From positions 673,094-716,291 of the forward strand of contig FN649731.1 in assembly GCA_000310025.1 (NCBI GenBank): a stretch of DNA of 43,198 bases, read 5' to 3'. This DNA is from Ectocarpus siliculosus. Its lineage: Eukaryota > Sar > Phaeophyceae > Ectocarpales > Ectocarpaceae. The notes below the pieces were generated by a model. The model did not search any database. It had not been told where the DNA came from and saw only the letters and a program-made list of their open reading frames with translations. Positions 33,753 through 43,198 of the stretch are shown here, one piece after another; within the stretch, counting starts at the first letter, position 1, and the number at the start of each line of letters is the position of its first letter. Position numbers and translations under genes: made by a program.

Positions 33753-34594
33753 TCTACATCAATCCCGGACACGGAAGAGGAAGGGAGGGGTTGGATGTTA
33801 TCCATCGCGTGGGACCTTGTGATTGATGCCGCCGGAATAGACGTCTCGCCAGACAAAGGTAGCCTGAGGAGAAAATATCAGGCTGCGCCGGTTTGATTTT
33901 TTCGATCTTGCTCTCTCGTTTCGGCTCGAAAACGCAGCCCCCTCCATGTGCGTGAAGGCTGAAGATATTAGGGGCTGTGGGGGGGAGGGAGGATTTCTAA
34001 GAGAGGAATGTCAATAGTTCATGTTGACACAGCATTCAAGTATTATTAGTGGTAAGGGCTAGTTGATGCAGTGCTAGTGTCTTCAATTCGCATAGTCTAC
34101 TTCTATATTTGTTGTTTCGGTTGGGTGATCCGCCAACTAATTGCGTATCTTTACGAGCTACAACACCTCGGTTAGCGTAATAGGTCAGCCTGGTTAGGTT
34201 GTACGTTAGGTTGTCCAGCACGTGTGTACCGGTGTGTACAAAGGTAGTCCAGCGAGTGAAACGGGGGCGAAACGGGTTCGTCGCAAATTGTGCAAGTACA
34301 TTTTAGGGTTCCATCTTTTTTGGTCAACTGTATATTGCCGTATTGTTGAAAGCAAGCCGACGAATATCGTCGGCGTTGCTAGTCCCAAGCTTTATATTTT
34401 TATTTTAGTCGCGTGTTGCGCGTGTGCTGACACCACGAACGGGAAGGACCTTAATTAGCCGACACACTACGCAATAATGGTCGTGATGGACGCGGGTACG
34501 CAATAAAAAAACAACACATACATCCGATCCTCGGGAATCACGAAATGCAACGTCTACATACACACGGTAGGCACTCTGTCTGTCCCTTTAACAC

Positions 34595-34760
34595 GGTACG
34601 TACTGCTTTTGCCTACCACTCACTCTCGTCCTCTCGTCCGCATCAACAACAAACAATGCAACTTGCCGCACAACAAGAGCCATCCCTGCAGGAAAAGCTG
34701 TACAAACAAGCAAAAAGCAGCTCCTGCTGCGGTAAGCTGCTGCTGTATGTACCATTTTTC
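34595..34760 (+). repeat. Block A, copy 1
   Basis: Begins GGTACGTACTGCTTTTGCCT and includes CTCTCGTCCTCTCGTCCGCA and AGAGCCATCC-TGCAG. The second copy is at 37924-38068 with small indels. Confidence 0.8.
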
Positions 34761-35076
34761 AGCACGCACGAACAACAGATACAGCACAGGCGAAAGAGCT
34801 GAGTCTGCCTGTCTGTGTCTGCGTCGGCGTGAGTAGGGGTGGGTGTGAGGTATCGATAGAGTAACGACAGGGATGTTTTTTTATGTTTATTCTTCTTAAT
34901 ATGACACAACGAATCCATCTCCATCATAGAAAAGAGTCTGAGACAGATTAGCAATGAATTCATTGTGTATGGCATCTCGACGAGTATCGTCGCGTTGCCT
35001 GTCTGAAGCTTTCGATTTTTGCAGCGGGTAACAATCAAGGTAGACACCAAGAAGATGCCCGATGAGCACACAGGAA

Positions 35077-36190
35077 CCGGGGGACCCCAAAAAACAAAAG
35101 CATGAAAAACAAAAGAAAGAAAGAAGCGAGAACAAACGAGTCAGACGCGACAGGCTTCAGGGAGGAGGCAAAAGAGCGCATAGAAGAAAAGCACCGTCGC
35201 CGCTCGCTCCGGACCGCTGGAAACTCTCACATAGCACTACATATGGAGCAAATATTAGGTAGGGCCCAAGTCCATTGCTTGGCATAACGCCCATCGCTTC
35301 ACATGCAGCAGCCGGATGCACGGGTAGCCTCTTACTCAGCAAAAAGCGAAACGACTGCGGTTGGTTGACGTTCGATGTTGTTGGGACCCTACCGGCGAAA
35401 GGCGAGAGAGAGAGAAAGAGAGGTAGACAAAAATACGAGAGCGGAGAGAAGACAAGGCATTGACTCTCTCGAGAAGAGAAGGCATTGACTCTCTCGAGAA
35501 GAGAAGGCATTGACTCTGTCGAGAAGACACTCACTCTCGTCCCTCTGGCCCGCCGCAGGCTGTCAGACATGATGTCACGTTGTGTATCGAACGGCGATAT
35601 CCGATGTCGGCTCAGCAACAGCAAACAAGCACAACAACAAACAAATATAGTCAGTCGCCGTGTGCGAGCTGTGGACTACTATCTTGTTGTAGGAAGTGAG
35701 AACTAAAAAGAGCACGACTACATAGCACCACGGACGAACTATTATCGCAATACGCTTGCCGTCCGCCATAGATGCGCACCGCTGCACGAACGAGCTGTTG
35801 GTTATCATACCTCACTACGTAGTATCTAAGATTGTGCTGCCATCTAGCTTACCTATCGCTCAAATTACGACTACGCAGCAGACTCAAGGCAAGGAAGCAA
35901 CACGCGTGCCGATGCATACCAACCATGCATGCAGCAAAACAAAACAAGGCGGACCGTCTGTTGTTGTTTGTCTCTTCAACTGACTGTGCTGCCGACAACG
36001 ACACTGGAAAAAAGTAGGAGACGCGCATCGCCTACGCGAGCAACGCGTGCAGCCCAAAAAAACAGAGACGATAACCTTACGACCTTTCTTTTCAGCACAT
36101 TCCGAGCATATACTGCAGCAACCGCAAGTATGTGTACAGCAGCAGCCGCATGTTGTGTACAACAACGGTCACTCAGGAAGAAAATCACAA
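35077..36190 (+). repeat. Block B, copy 1 (about 1.1 kb)
   Basis: Shares many collinear stretches with 36723-37816, including CAGACGCGACAGGCTTCAGG, GACGTTCGATGTTGTTGGGA, CACCACGGACGAACTATT, TCGCTCAAATTACGACTACG and GGCGGACCGTCTGTTG. Copies differ by many substitutions and indels. No coding content. Confidence 0.85.
35457..35527 (+). repeat. 25 bp tandem repeat, three copies
   Basis: The unit GCATTGACTCTCTCGAGAAG plus AGAAG repeats at 35457, 35482 and 35507; the third copy is degenerate at its end. It lies inside block B copy 1 and is absent from copy 2. Confidence 0.9.
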
Positions 36191-36482
36191 CAACAAACAA
36201 ACGCAAAAAAAAAAAGGTGGTGGCGCGCAGCACGCAGGACCCTCTTTCGCTTTGAACCGGCCATTCCCATGGCGAAACAGACAAGGTACAGCAGTGAAGG
36301 CCGACTCTTGCCGGCCCCAGGAGGCGGAAGCTGCTACAACTCGGGGACGGGTCATGATTTGCGATTGATTCCTCACCGAACGGATATCGAACGATGACAC
36401 TACTGTTTCAACTAGCTTCAGAAAAGCTTCAAAATTAATTGTGAAACTTGCATAGAGATGGCAAGTAAACACCCCGTTCCAA

Positions 36483-36689
36483 AGAATATCTGTCGTTGAT
36501 TTTTATTGACTTGCGGACCTTTCGGGGCCAGTTTGTTTTAGCGTACCTCTTTAGGGTAAGTTAGCCTGTGACCACGGGAATCGACCGCGTCAAGTGTTGG
36601 ATCAGTACGCACATATGAAGGTACTGGGTAGAGAGAGATCTGAACGGTTTTTAATGCGAAGACAACAACAACAACAACAACAACAACAT
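36483..36689 (+). repeat. Dispersed ~207 bp repeat with (AAC)n end, copy 1
   Basis: Starts AGAATATCTGTCGTTGATTT, contains ACCACGGGAATCGACCGCGT and GGTACTGGGTAGAGAGAGAT, and ends in an (AAC)n run (36663-36689). It is about 90% identical to 39536-39743. This may be a short retroelement; no ORF. Confidence 0.85.
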
Positions 36690-36722
36690 TTAAAACTGAA
36701 CTAATGGGTGGTGGGCGGATGA

Positions 36723-37816
36723 CCGGCGGACCCCAAAAAGCAAGCGGAAAAATAAAATATAGACTATGTTAAGAAAAAAAAGAAAAAGAAGAAGGGACGA
36801 CAAAGACAAGTGAGCCAGACGCGACAGGCTTCAGGGAGGTGGCAAAAGAGAGCATACGAAAACCACCGTCGCCGCTCTGAACCGCTGGAAGCTGTCACAT
36901 AGCACAGCATGCAGCAAACATTATAGGGGCCATGCCCCCGTTGCTTCAAGTAAAGAGGCAGCGCCCATCGCCTCACATACAGCAGCCGGGTACGTACTAC
37001 ACAAATAGCCTCTTACTCAGCAAGAAGAAAAACGATTGCGGTTGACGTTCGATGTTGTTGGGACCCCAACGGCGATAATAGGCGAGAAGGAGAGACAGGT
37101 GCTACTACTACGTAGATCAACAGAAGAAAGCGTAGAGAAGGCATTAATTAACTCTCGAGACCCTAACCGAAGACACTCACTCTCGTCCCTGTGGCCCACC
37201 GCAGGCTGTAACGAACGACGACATCCGATGTGTGCTCAGCAACAACAAACGCAACAAACCAAATATAGTCGCCGTTTCCGAACTAACTGTGGAGACTCTC
37301 TTTCATCACTTGTGGTATGAAGTATGAAGTGACAACGAAATAGAAAATGATGACGAGAAGCACCACGGACGAACTATTTTCTCAATACGCTTGCCGTCGC
37401 GATAGACGCGCACCGTTCCACGAACGACCAGTTGTCAAACCTCACTACGCAAATAAGATTGTTGTCCTGCCATCTACCCCTTATCGCTCAAATTACGACT
37501 ACGCAGCACACTAAAGGTAAGTAAGGCAGCAACACGCTTGCGATGCTTTACCACCCATCCATGCATGTAAGGGAAGAAAAAAAAAAGGGTATGGCGGACC
37601 GTCTGTTGTCTGTATCTTCAACCGTGCTGCCGTTGCTTTTCTTCATGGATATCGGCACAGAGAAAAAATGAGGAATGCGCATCTCCTACGCGAGCACGGC
37701 GTGCAGCCCAAGCGACAGAGACGATAACCTTATGACCTTTGCAGCATCTTCCGAGCATAACAGCAGCCACCGCATGTGTACAACGGTCACTATAGACTAA
37801 GGAAGAAAATCACAAA
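36723..37816 (+). repeat. Block B, copy 2
   Basis: Diverged duplicate of 35077-36190 in the same orientation, starting at CCGGCGGACCCCAAAA and ending at GGAAGAAAATCACAA. Confidence 0.85.
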
Positions 37817-37819
37817 ATC

Positions 37820-37923
37820 ACTGGTTATCGCCCCACAGCGAGCGATAGCTGCTCAAACGACTGTGAGAGGTCTTGAAATCGTCTCAGCTACCCAGAACTG
37901 CTGGTAGTTGCCGGAGATTTGCA
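37820..37923 (+). repeat. Block C, copy 1 (about 104 bp)
   Basis: Begins ACTGGTTATCGCCCCACAGC and includes CTCAAACGACTGTGAGAGGT and CTACCCAGAACTGCTGGTAG. It is nearly identical to 38363-38467. Confidence 0.9.
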
Positions 37924-38068
37924 GGTACGTACTGCTTTTGCCTACCACTCTCGTCCTCTCGTCCGCACATCAACAACAACAATAAATGCTAATTTTCGCA
38001 CCACAAAAGAGCCATCCATGCAGAAAGTTGCAACAACAGAACAAAAGCAGCTCCTGCTGTATGTACAC
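37924..38068 (+). repeat. Block A, copy 2
   Basis: Same orientation as 34595-34760, but here it follows block B instead of preceding it. Confidence 0.8.
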
Positions 38069-38162
38069 AGAATGTCCAGCTGTGTGCTGAGGTCGGTCAG
38101 CATCTCGAGAGAAGCGTAGCCAGCAAGCAAGGCTTGGCGCGGGACACGAGAGAAGCAAGCAA

Positions 38163-38286
38163 GGCTTGGGGCGGGCGGCGAAAAAAAGAAGACGACTCTA
38201 TATAAAAAGATCTGTAAAAAGAAGGGTTGGCGCGGGCGGCGAAAAAAATGAAGACGACTCTTATACAAAAAGATCTATAAAAAGAG
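38163..38286 (+). repeat. ~62 bp tandem repeat, two copies
   Basis: Both copies contain GCGGGCGGCGAAAAAAA, GAAGACGACTCT and AAAAAGATCT-TAAAAAGA. Copies are about 38163-38222 and 38223-38286. Confidence 0.85.
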
Positions 38287-38362
38287 GACCCTCAACGACA
38301 AGTCAACCAATCTGGTCGTTCCGATGTGACGATGTAACGCAGATCTTCTTGTCGACGGAGAA

Positions 38363-38467
38363 ACTGGTTATCGCCCCACAGCAAGCGATAGATGCTCAAA
38401 CGACTGTGAGAGGTCTTGAAATCGTCTCAGCTACCCAGAACTGCTGGTAGTTCTCGGAGGTTCGCAG
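38363..38467 (+). repeat. Block C, copy 2
   Basis: Duplicate of 37820-37923 with a handful of substitutions. Confidence 0.9.
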
Positions 38468-39218
38468 TGTGGGCTGAGATCGGCCTTTTCGACCCGGTCG
38501 GGCAAGGGGTCCGCTATGCTACTGAAAACTCCACAGACGGAAAAAAAAGACTTTTGATCGACTGAGACCCAAGCTAGAGCTTGGGAATAGGTTGAAAACT
38601 GGCAAACTTCTGGTCGTCCGTGTAGCGTGTAGCACTAGGTTTCGGACGAAGTCGTCATATAGTCTGCCTGTGCCCAATCAGCATCGACCGCGCTGGCTGG
38701 TCGACCAATATGACAAGACGTAAGTCTTACCTAAATTGAATGCTTGGCGAGCAAGGTCTGCGTGCAAGTGAGTGAGTTGACGTTATAATGAATGATGCAT
38801 TGGGACGAGGAGAAGGAAGGCCAATCAATGATGATCTCTTGTCGTTGCCGAGCGCGCCCAAAAAGAAAAGCAATGCGGCAAGAAGAGCACTTCTACAAGA
38901 AGATTAGTCACAGAGCGTTGCAGCCAGCCGTGTTACGAACGAATATCGTGAGTTCATGGTATCCAATATTCACTCATCATGAGAAGGTTCTCTTTCTTGT
39001 CTTCCATTTGTTTTGATTGCAGTATACGGTAGAAGAGCAAGAACTAGAGCGAGCGAGGCGGTCGGATAAAAAAATTGCTAGCTAGCGTGCTCGATGCTGA
39101 AGAGAGAATCGCATACACGCATGACACACACACACATACGTACGTGCGGGCCGCGCTGACAAAAGAAGGCGTCTTCGGGGTGCCTGGAACACCACCACCA
39201 ATGACAGGTTTTTTTTTT

Positions 39219-39350
39219 GTCCGTCATAAAGTCATCCGCCGACACACCACCAACGACAGGTTTAGTCCATCATAAAGTCATCCGCCGGCATCACAGGTTT
39301 AGTTTAGTCCACCATAACGTCACCCGCCGGCGTCACCAGGATCCTTCGTC
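39219..39350 (+). repeat. Imperfect tandem repeat, three copies
   Basis: Three diverged units share the order GTCC-TCATAAAGTCATCCGCCG followed by ACAGGTTTAG. The third reads CCACCATAACGTCACCCGCC. Confidence 0.8.
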
Positions 39351-39535
39351 GTCCGGGCACGCAATCATGACTAAGGATGCCTACCCAACCGAGCCGCCGG
39401 CTCGGTCGTTCGTCTTTTTTTTTTGGGGGGGGGGGGGCAGCGCCAAGTAGACTGTGTACAACATTGGTCAACTGGATAGTGACTGCTAATCTCAGTTGAT
39501 ACCCCGCATAGCGTGAAGAGGGAGCGGAGGATCCC

Positions 39536-39743
39536 AGAATATCTGTCGTTGATTTCTATTGACTTGCGGACCCCTCGGGGCCAGTTTATTTGAGTGTACC
39601 TTTTTAGGGTAAGTTAACCTGTGACCACGGGAATCGACCGCGTCGAGTGTTGGATCAGTACGGACATACGAAGGTACTGGGTAGAGAGAGATCGGAACGG
39701 TTCTTAATGTGAAGACAACAACAACAACAACAACAACAACAAC
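39536..39743 (+). repeat. Dispersed ~207 bp repeat with (AAC)n end, copy 2
   Basis: Same orientation as 36483-36689 and also ending in (AAC)n (39715-39743). Confidence 0.85.
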
Positions 39744-40719
39744 CGGCCTTGCTTTTATTATTAAAACCGTTTTTATTGTTAAAACCCTCTTCATCGTTCG
39801 CCACACTACGTACTACTGCCCCAAATCGATTGGCACCGTGAGGCGAAACCAGCCACTATCATCCCAGCCGCCACTGTATCGCCCTTCCTTGCCTTCACAC
39901 GCACAACCACCATCAGGTCTTCTTACTACGCCGAGAACTACGACAGGTGAGACGGACCAATTCCCTAAAAATCGCGCCCTTCCGTCATCATCATCATCCG
40001 CGAGCGTCCCACATGACAAAAAACATGGGAAGTAATACATTGCGCGACCGATGTTGAGCTGCCGAAGAAATTGAAATCGAATACGTACGTAAGCAAGCAA
40101 GCATGAAAAAAAAAAACGCGACATACATGTAGTCGAGACTTTTCGTTCCATCGATAGTGGTCGTATGTATGTAAATGTAGTTCATAATGAATGGTGCTCG
40201 CCGTGTCTATGTAATGATATCAACACTCCCACCACGGGTTGTAGGGTGAATGTGTACACTGCGATGCCGTCTACCATCGTCGCACGCACGTACCGCACAG
40301 CAACACCAACGACCGGTTGTTTCCGCTAGAAAACACACACTCACAGTATACCTGACAACTACTACATAACAGTTCCCACCGCAACCTTGATGCAGCACCA
40401 CCGCATGAACCAACCGCCTTTGTTCGATGTTTCTCCCACCCTGCATGAGCGAGCGCTACAGTACCTTGCAACACTCGGGAGACCCACGCCAGAACACAAA
40501 CCCAGAGCGATGCATTCCTCCTAAATACTTGTGGTTGCCAAGCACTACTGTGTAGGCAAAAACAGTGTGATCTTTCGTGGCGGGTGCAAACCAAAAGGGA
40601 GCTAGCTCTCCGCTCTCCCTATCAACCCACGCTGTAAAGCACTGAGCGTTAAAAAACAACCTTGTTGCTCTATTGTAGCCCTGGGCGGCAAGAAAACCAA
40701 CTCGTTGTTGTTCTGACCG

Positions 40720-40736
40720 CCCCCCCCCCCCCCCCC
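40720..40736 (+). repeat. C17 homopolymer
   Basis: Seventeen consecutive C, a likely site of assembly uncertainty. Confidence 0.9.
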
Positions 40737-40877
40737 GCGCGCGTAGTACATGATTTTTTTTCCCGTGCAAGAAAAAAAAAAAAAACACCAGAACCAGGAA
40801 GGTTTTTATCTGGCCTACCGTCTCCGGCAGTTGCCACGTACCACTGCACGATCTTCCAACACTAATCCACCCGTGTT

Positions 40878-40881
<4 letters not shown>

Positions 40882-40917
<36 letters not shown>
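40882..40917 (+). repeat. (GA)18 microsatellite
   Basis: Uninterrupted GA dinucleotide run in the intergenic region. Confidence 0.95.
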
Positions 40918-40924
<7 letters not shown>

Positions 40925-42238
40925 GTCGGCCGATGCTGCTATTGGATATATTCTAAAATAACGAGAACAAGGCCCAACACGTTTGGGATCTCCCCCGGAG
41001 GCTGATCATTGTTCTACAAAAGTGTGGGCAATATTGCACCATCAACCGAATCAAAACGTGTCCGCCTCTTAGGGTAGGGGCGAGGCGAACAAAGGGCACA
41101 GAACAACAACGTCAGAGAGGATATGCAGCAAACTTCTGCAGACACACAAAAAACACGTAGTACACCACCCACCCCCCCCCCCACCCCCCTCTCGTCTTCC
41201 CAGCTTATATAAAGCCAAGACTTAATTTTTTTGTTTTTAGCACATGAACAACCGCCCAATTTTCCTTGTGGACAACGCCCTCACACCCGGGAAAGTCGCA
41301 AGGAACCAGATCCATGCCGGATGCGAACACAAGAACACACGGGGACAGCAACAAACCCTTACGAAAAAAAAACAGACCAAAAAAACAACACGCACGACAC
41401 AACTTTTCAGATCCAGATTGATATATACAGGCACAGGCTAAGATAAGAGAGGCCAAGCGAGACAGATAAAAAAATAAATGCGCCCAACAGACCTCGTTCT
41501 TTGGCGTCGCTTAATTGTCATGCACGAAAACCACGAGAGCCCCGCCGCGACCCGACAACAAAACGCACCACGTAAATCACACCCAAGAGTCGGTGTTAAG
41601 ATCGAGCGCAAAACATCATCGAAAAACACGCAGAATAAACGGCTGCGCCCCCCTACGCACCGCACACACACCCCGCGGCGTACGCGCACCACAAAAAGTC
41701 TACAACGTTCTGTCTCTCTGGCGGGGTGGCTCTCTCCCGGCCCTTCTGCAAAAACCACCACCGTAAGACTACCGCCTCCTGCGAGCGTGACACTACCACC
41801 TCTGTCACCACCGTCACCACCACCACCGCGCCGCCACCTTGGACAAAGGGCTGTGTGGCACAGAATTATTTATCGACAACACGACGGCAGGGCGGCAGGG
41901 TCGGGCCACCACTCCACCAAGCAAGCCGGTTGTAAACAACACACGAAATAAACTCGCACCCCAGCCAAGGCTCAACTACCTTCATTACCCGCCCGCCCCA
42001 TTAAGACCCACCCGCTCCCCCCCCCCCTCGTCAGGTGGATCCATCCCACACGAACAGCAAGCAACTCCAAAAGAGACTCTGCTTATGTACCATCCATCGA
42101 AACCGGGCTGAACTGCACGTATCTCGACCAAAACAAGCACTACCACCACTACCGCCGTCGTGCCATTTCAATCGGTTCGTACTCACACACATGAGATTGG
42201 GGGTGGGGGGGACTACCCCAATCGCGGGCACGGGGCGG

Positions 42239-42256
42239 TAGCTAGCTAGCTAGCTA
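42239..42256 (+). repeat. (TAGC)n short repeat
   Basis: Four and a half TAGC units just downstream of the terminal minus-strand gene's stop codon. The run is self-complementary and could form a hairpin. Confidence 0.8.
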
Positions 42257-42271
42257 CACGTGGAGTAGGCT

Positions 42272-43198
42272 TTAAACAACGCAAACAGGTCCTGGGACCA
42301 GCCCGACACCCTTGTCCTGCTCCAGCTCCTTCTCGAACTGGAGCTCCTCGATGAGCTTCACGAGGATCATGAACCCCTTGACGGTGAGCACGTCCCTAGT
42401 GCTGCCGCCGCTGCCACCCTCCTGCGAGCCAGGGGCAGCGGCAGCAGCATTAGCGGCGCCGGGGCTTCCGCTGCCCCAGATGTCCGTCGTCTGCGCACGA
42501 GGGTCGCCGCCCGTCCCCAGCTCGGCGTCCTGAGCGCGAGCGGCCTCCTGCGGGAAGAGGGATCGTACGTGTCATCGAGAGAACGGACAAGAGGAAGGGG
42601 AGGGGCATTGGTGAGGAGGAAAGGCGGTGCTGTAGCTGTGCGCATTGTTGACTCTTTCCACGATAGGGGGTGCTGTTGTGGTGGGGGCGCACGCGCATGC
42701 ATCGCCGCCACAAGGACCGACAATGGACATATGATGGGAAAAGGAAAAGAGACTGTCTTGTTTGCTGTCGATGTACATACACAGCCTTTTTCTATACCCT
42801 ACCCTTGAAGCCCAGCACCACCACAAAAACGCACATCCAAACACAGCAGCATACACACGCACACCTGCCACAGAGTAGTGAGCTCTCCCTCCTTCAACGC
42901 GCCGAACTCCAACAGCTCCTGGACCTCGTCCCACCCCATGAGCTGCCTGAAAGACAGCGTCGATTCCTCGCCGAAGGCACCCGCCGCCGCTCCCCCTCCG
43001 GCGTCGCCGGTCTCGGTCTCGCTGCCGCTAGAGTCGCACAGCCGCTGGAACACCTTGGCCTGGGCGGCGACCTGCGGCCCGCTCCCGGTGCTTCCGGGCG
43101 TGTCCGGACTCGGGACGGGCATCACGGCGCCGGAGGCGGTGATGGCGGTTGTCGGGGGTGCCCCAACAACAACGGCTCTGTCGCCGGCACCGCCGCCG
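42272..43198 (-). CDS. Unidentified protein, last two exons, 5' partial (weak EF-hand-like helices)
   Basis: Minus-strand exons 43198-42865 (open to the window edge) and 42547-42272 (TAA 42274-42272) join in phase 0 at TLWQ|EAARAQDAE. Donor is GTGTGC and acceptor is CCGCAG. The first exon is Ala/Gly/Pro/Ser-rich, then has LSFRQLMGWDEVQELLEFGALKEGELTTLW. The second has a low-complexity linker, then LTVKGFMILVKLIEELQFEKELEQDK and the C-terminus VGLVPGPVCVV. The two helical segments share an L-x-F/V-x-x-F/L-M pattern and sit like paired EF-hand helices, but no canonical calcium-loop Asp set is visible, so the family call is only a suggestion. I do not recognise the protein. Confidence 0.6.

Larger units (their letters stand above)
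33753..42271. other. 8.5 kb non-coding, repeat-rich intergenic region
   Basis: No open frame here shows domain content or plausible splice partners; short open frames are random or follow simple repeats. The region consists largely of two-copy blocks (listed separately), microsatellites, and AT-richer unique DNA. A 7 bp stem (AGCCTGA / TCAGGCT, 33861-33884) lies about 110 nt after the receptor stop and may belong to its 3' UTR. Part of the 42000-42270 end is probably 3' UTR of the minus-strand gene. Confidence 0.6.

Noticed and set aside
36483-39743. The two (AAC)n-ended repeats as LTRs of one retrotransposon
   Set aside because: There is no gag or pol content between them, no TG...CA ends and no primer-binding site that I can see, so dispersed short repeats are the simpler reading.

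Overview
The window reads as nuclear DNA of a eukaryote. I infer a stramenopile, most probably a brown alga (Ectocarpus-like). The reasons are GC-rich exons of 84 to about 1300 nt, introns of 0.2 to 2.4 kb with GT-AG ends, abundant trinucleotide repeats both inside and outside exons, and receptor architectures (Cache-HAMP, TPR-VWA) that I associate with such genomes. The species cannot be fixed from sequence alone.

Layout. (1) 52-11200, + strand: the 3' part of an EDEM3-like gene, an ER-degradation alpha-mannosidase-like protein of family GH47 with a C-terminal protease-associated (PA) domain. Eleven exons join in phase; the 5' part lies outside the window. (2) 11201-13170: spacer between two convergent genes, no recognisable gene. 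(3) 13171-22339, - strand: a complete ten-exon gene for a predicted 612-residue receptor-like membrane protein (TM, Cache-like extracellular region, TM, HAMP, short tail). One of its introns holds a 980 bp element with ~30 bp perfect terminal inverted repeats. (4) 22340-22981: about 640 bp between two divergent start codons. (5) 22982-33752, + strand: a second receptor with the same front end, continuing after HAMP into a TPR-like region and a VWA domain of the alpha-kinase-associated (VwkA-like) type. This copy carries an in-frame TAG at 28281 and a probable frame break near 25455-25468. Its last intron is interrupted by a 1.9 kb, 5'-truncated, dead LINE flanked by a C-rich target-site duplication. 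(6) 33753-42271: 8.5 kb of non-coding, repeat-rich DNA with several two-copy blocks. (7) 42272-43198, - strand: the last two exons of an unidentified gene with faint EF-hand-like helices.

How the genes relate. The EDEM3-like protein would act in the ER lumen on misfolded glycoproteins and has no visible link to the rest. The two receptors look like a divergently transcribed related pair that has diverged in output: one stops just after HAMP, the other adds a TPR-VWA effector and may be decaying or may need stop-codon readthrough.

Exon boundaries were set by hand from GT-AG sites, reading phase and family resemblance. Every junction listed for the EDEM3-like gene, the minus-strand receptor and the terminal gene joins in phase. 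The plus-strand receptor does so except at the places flagged.
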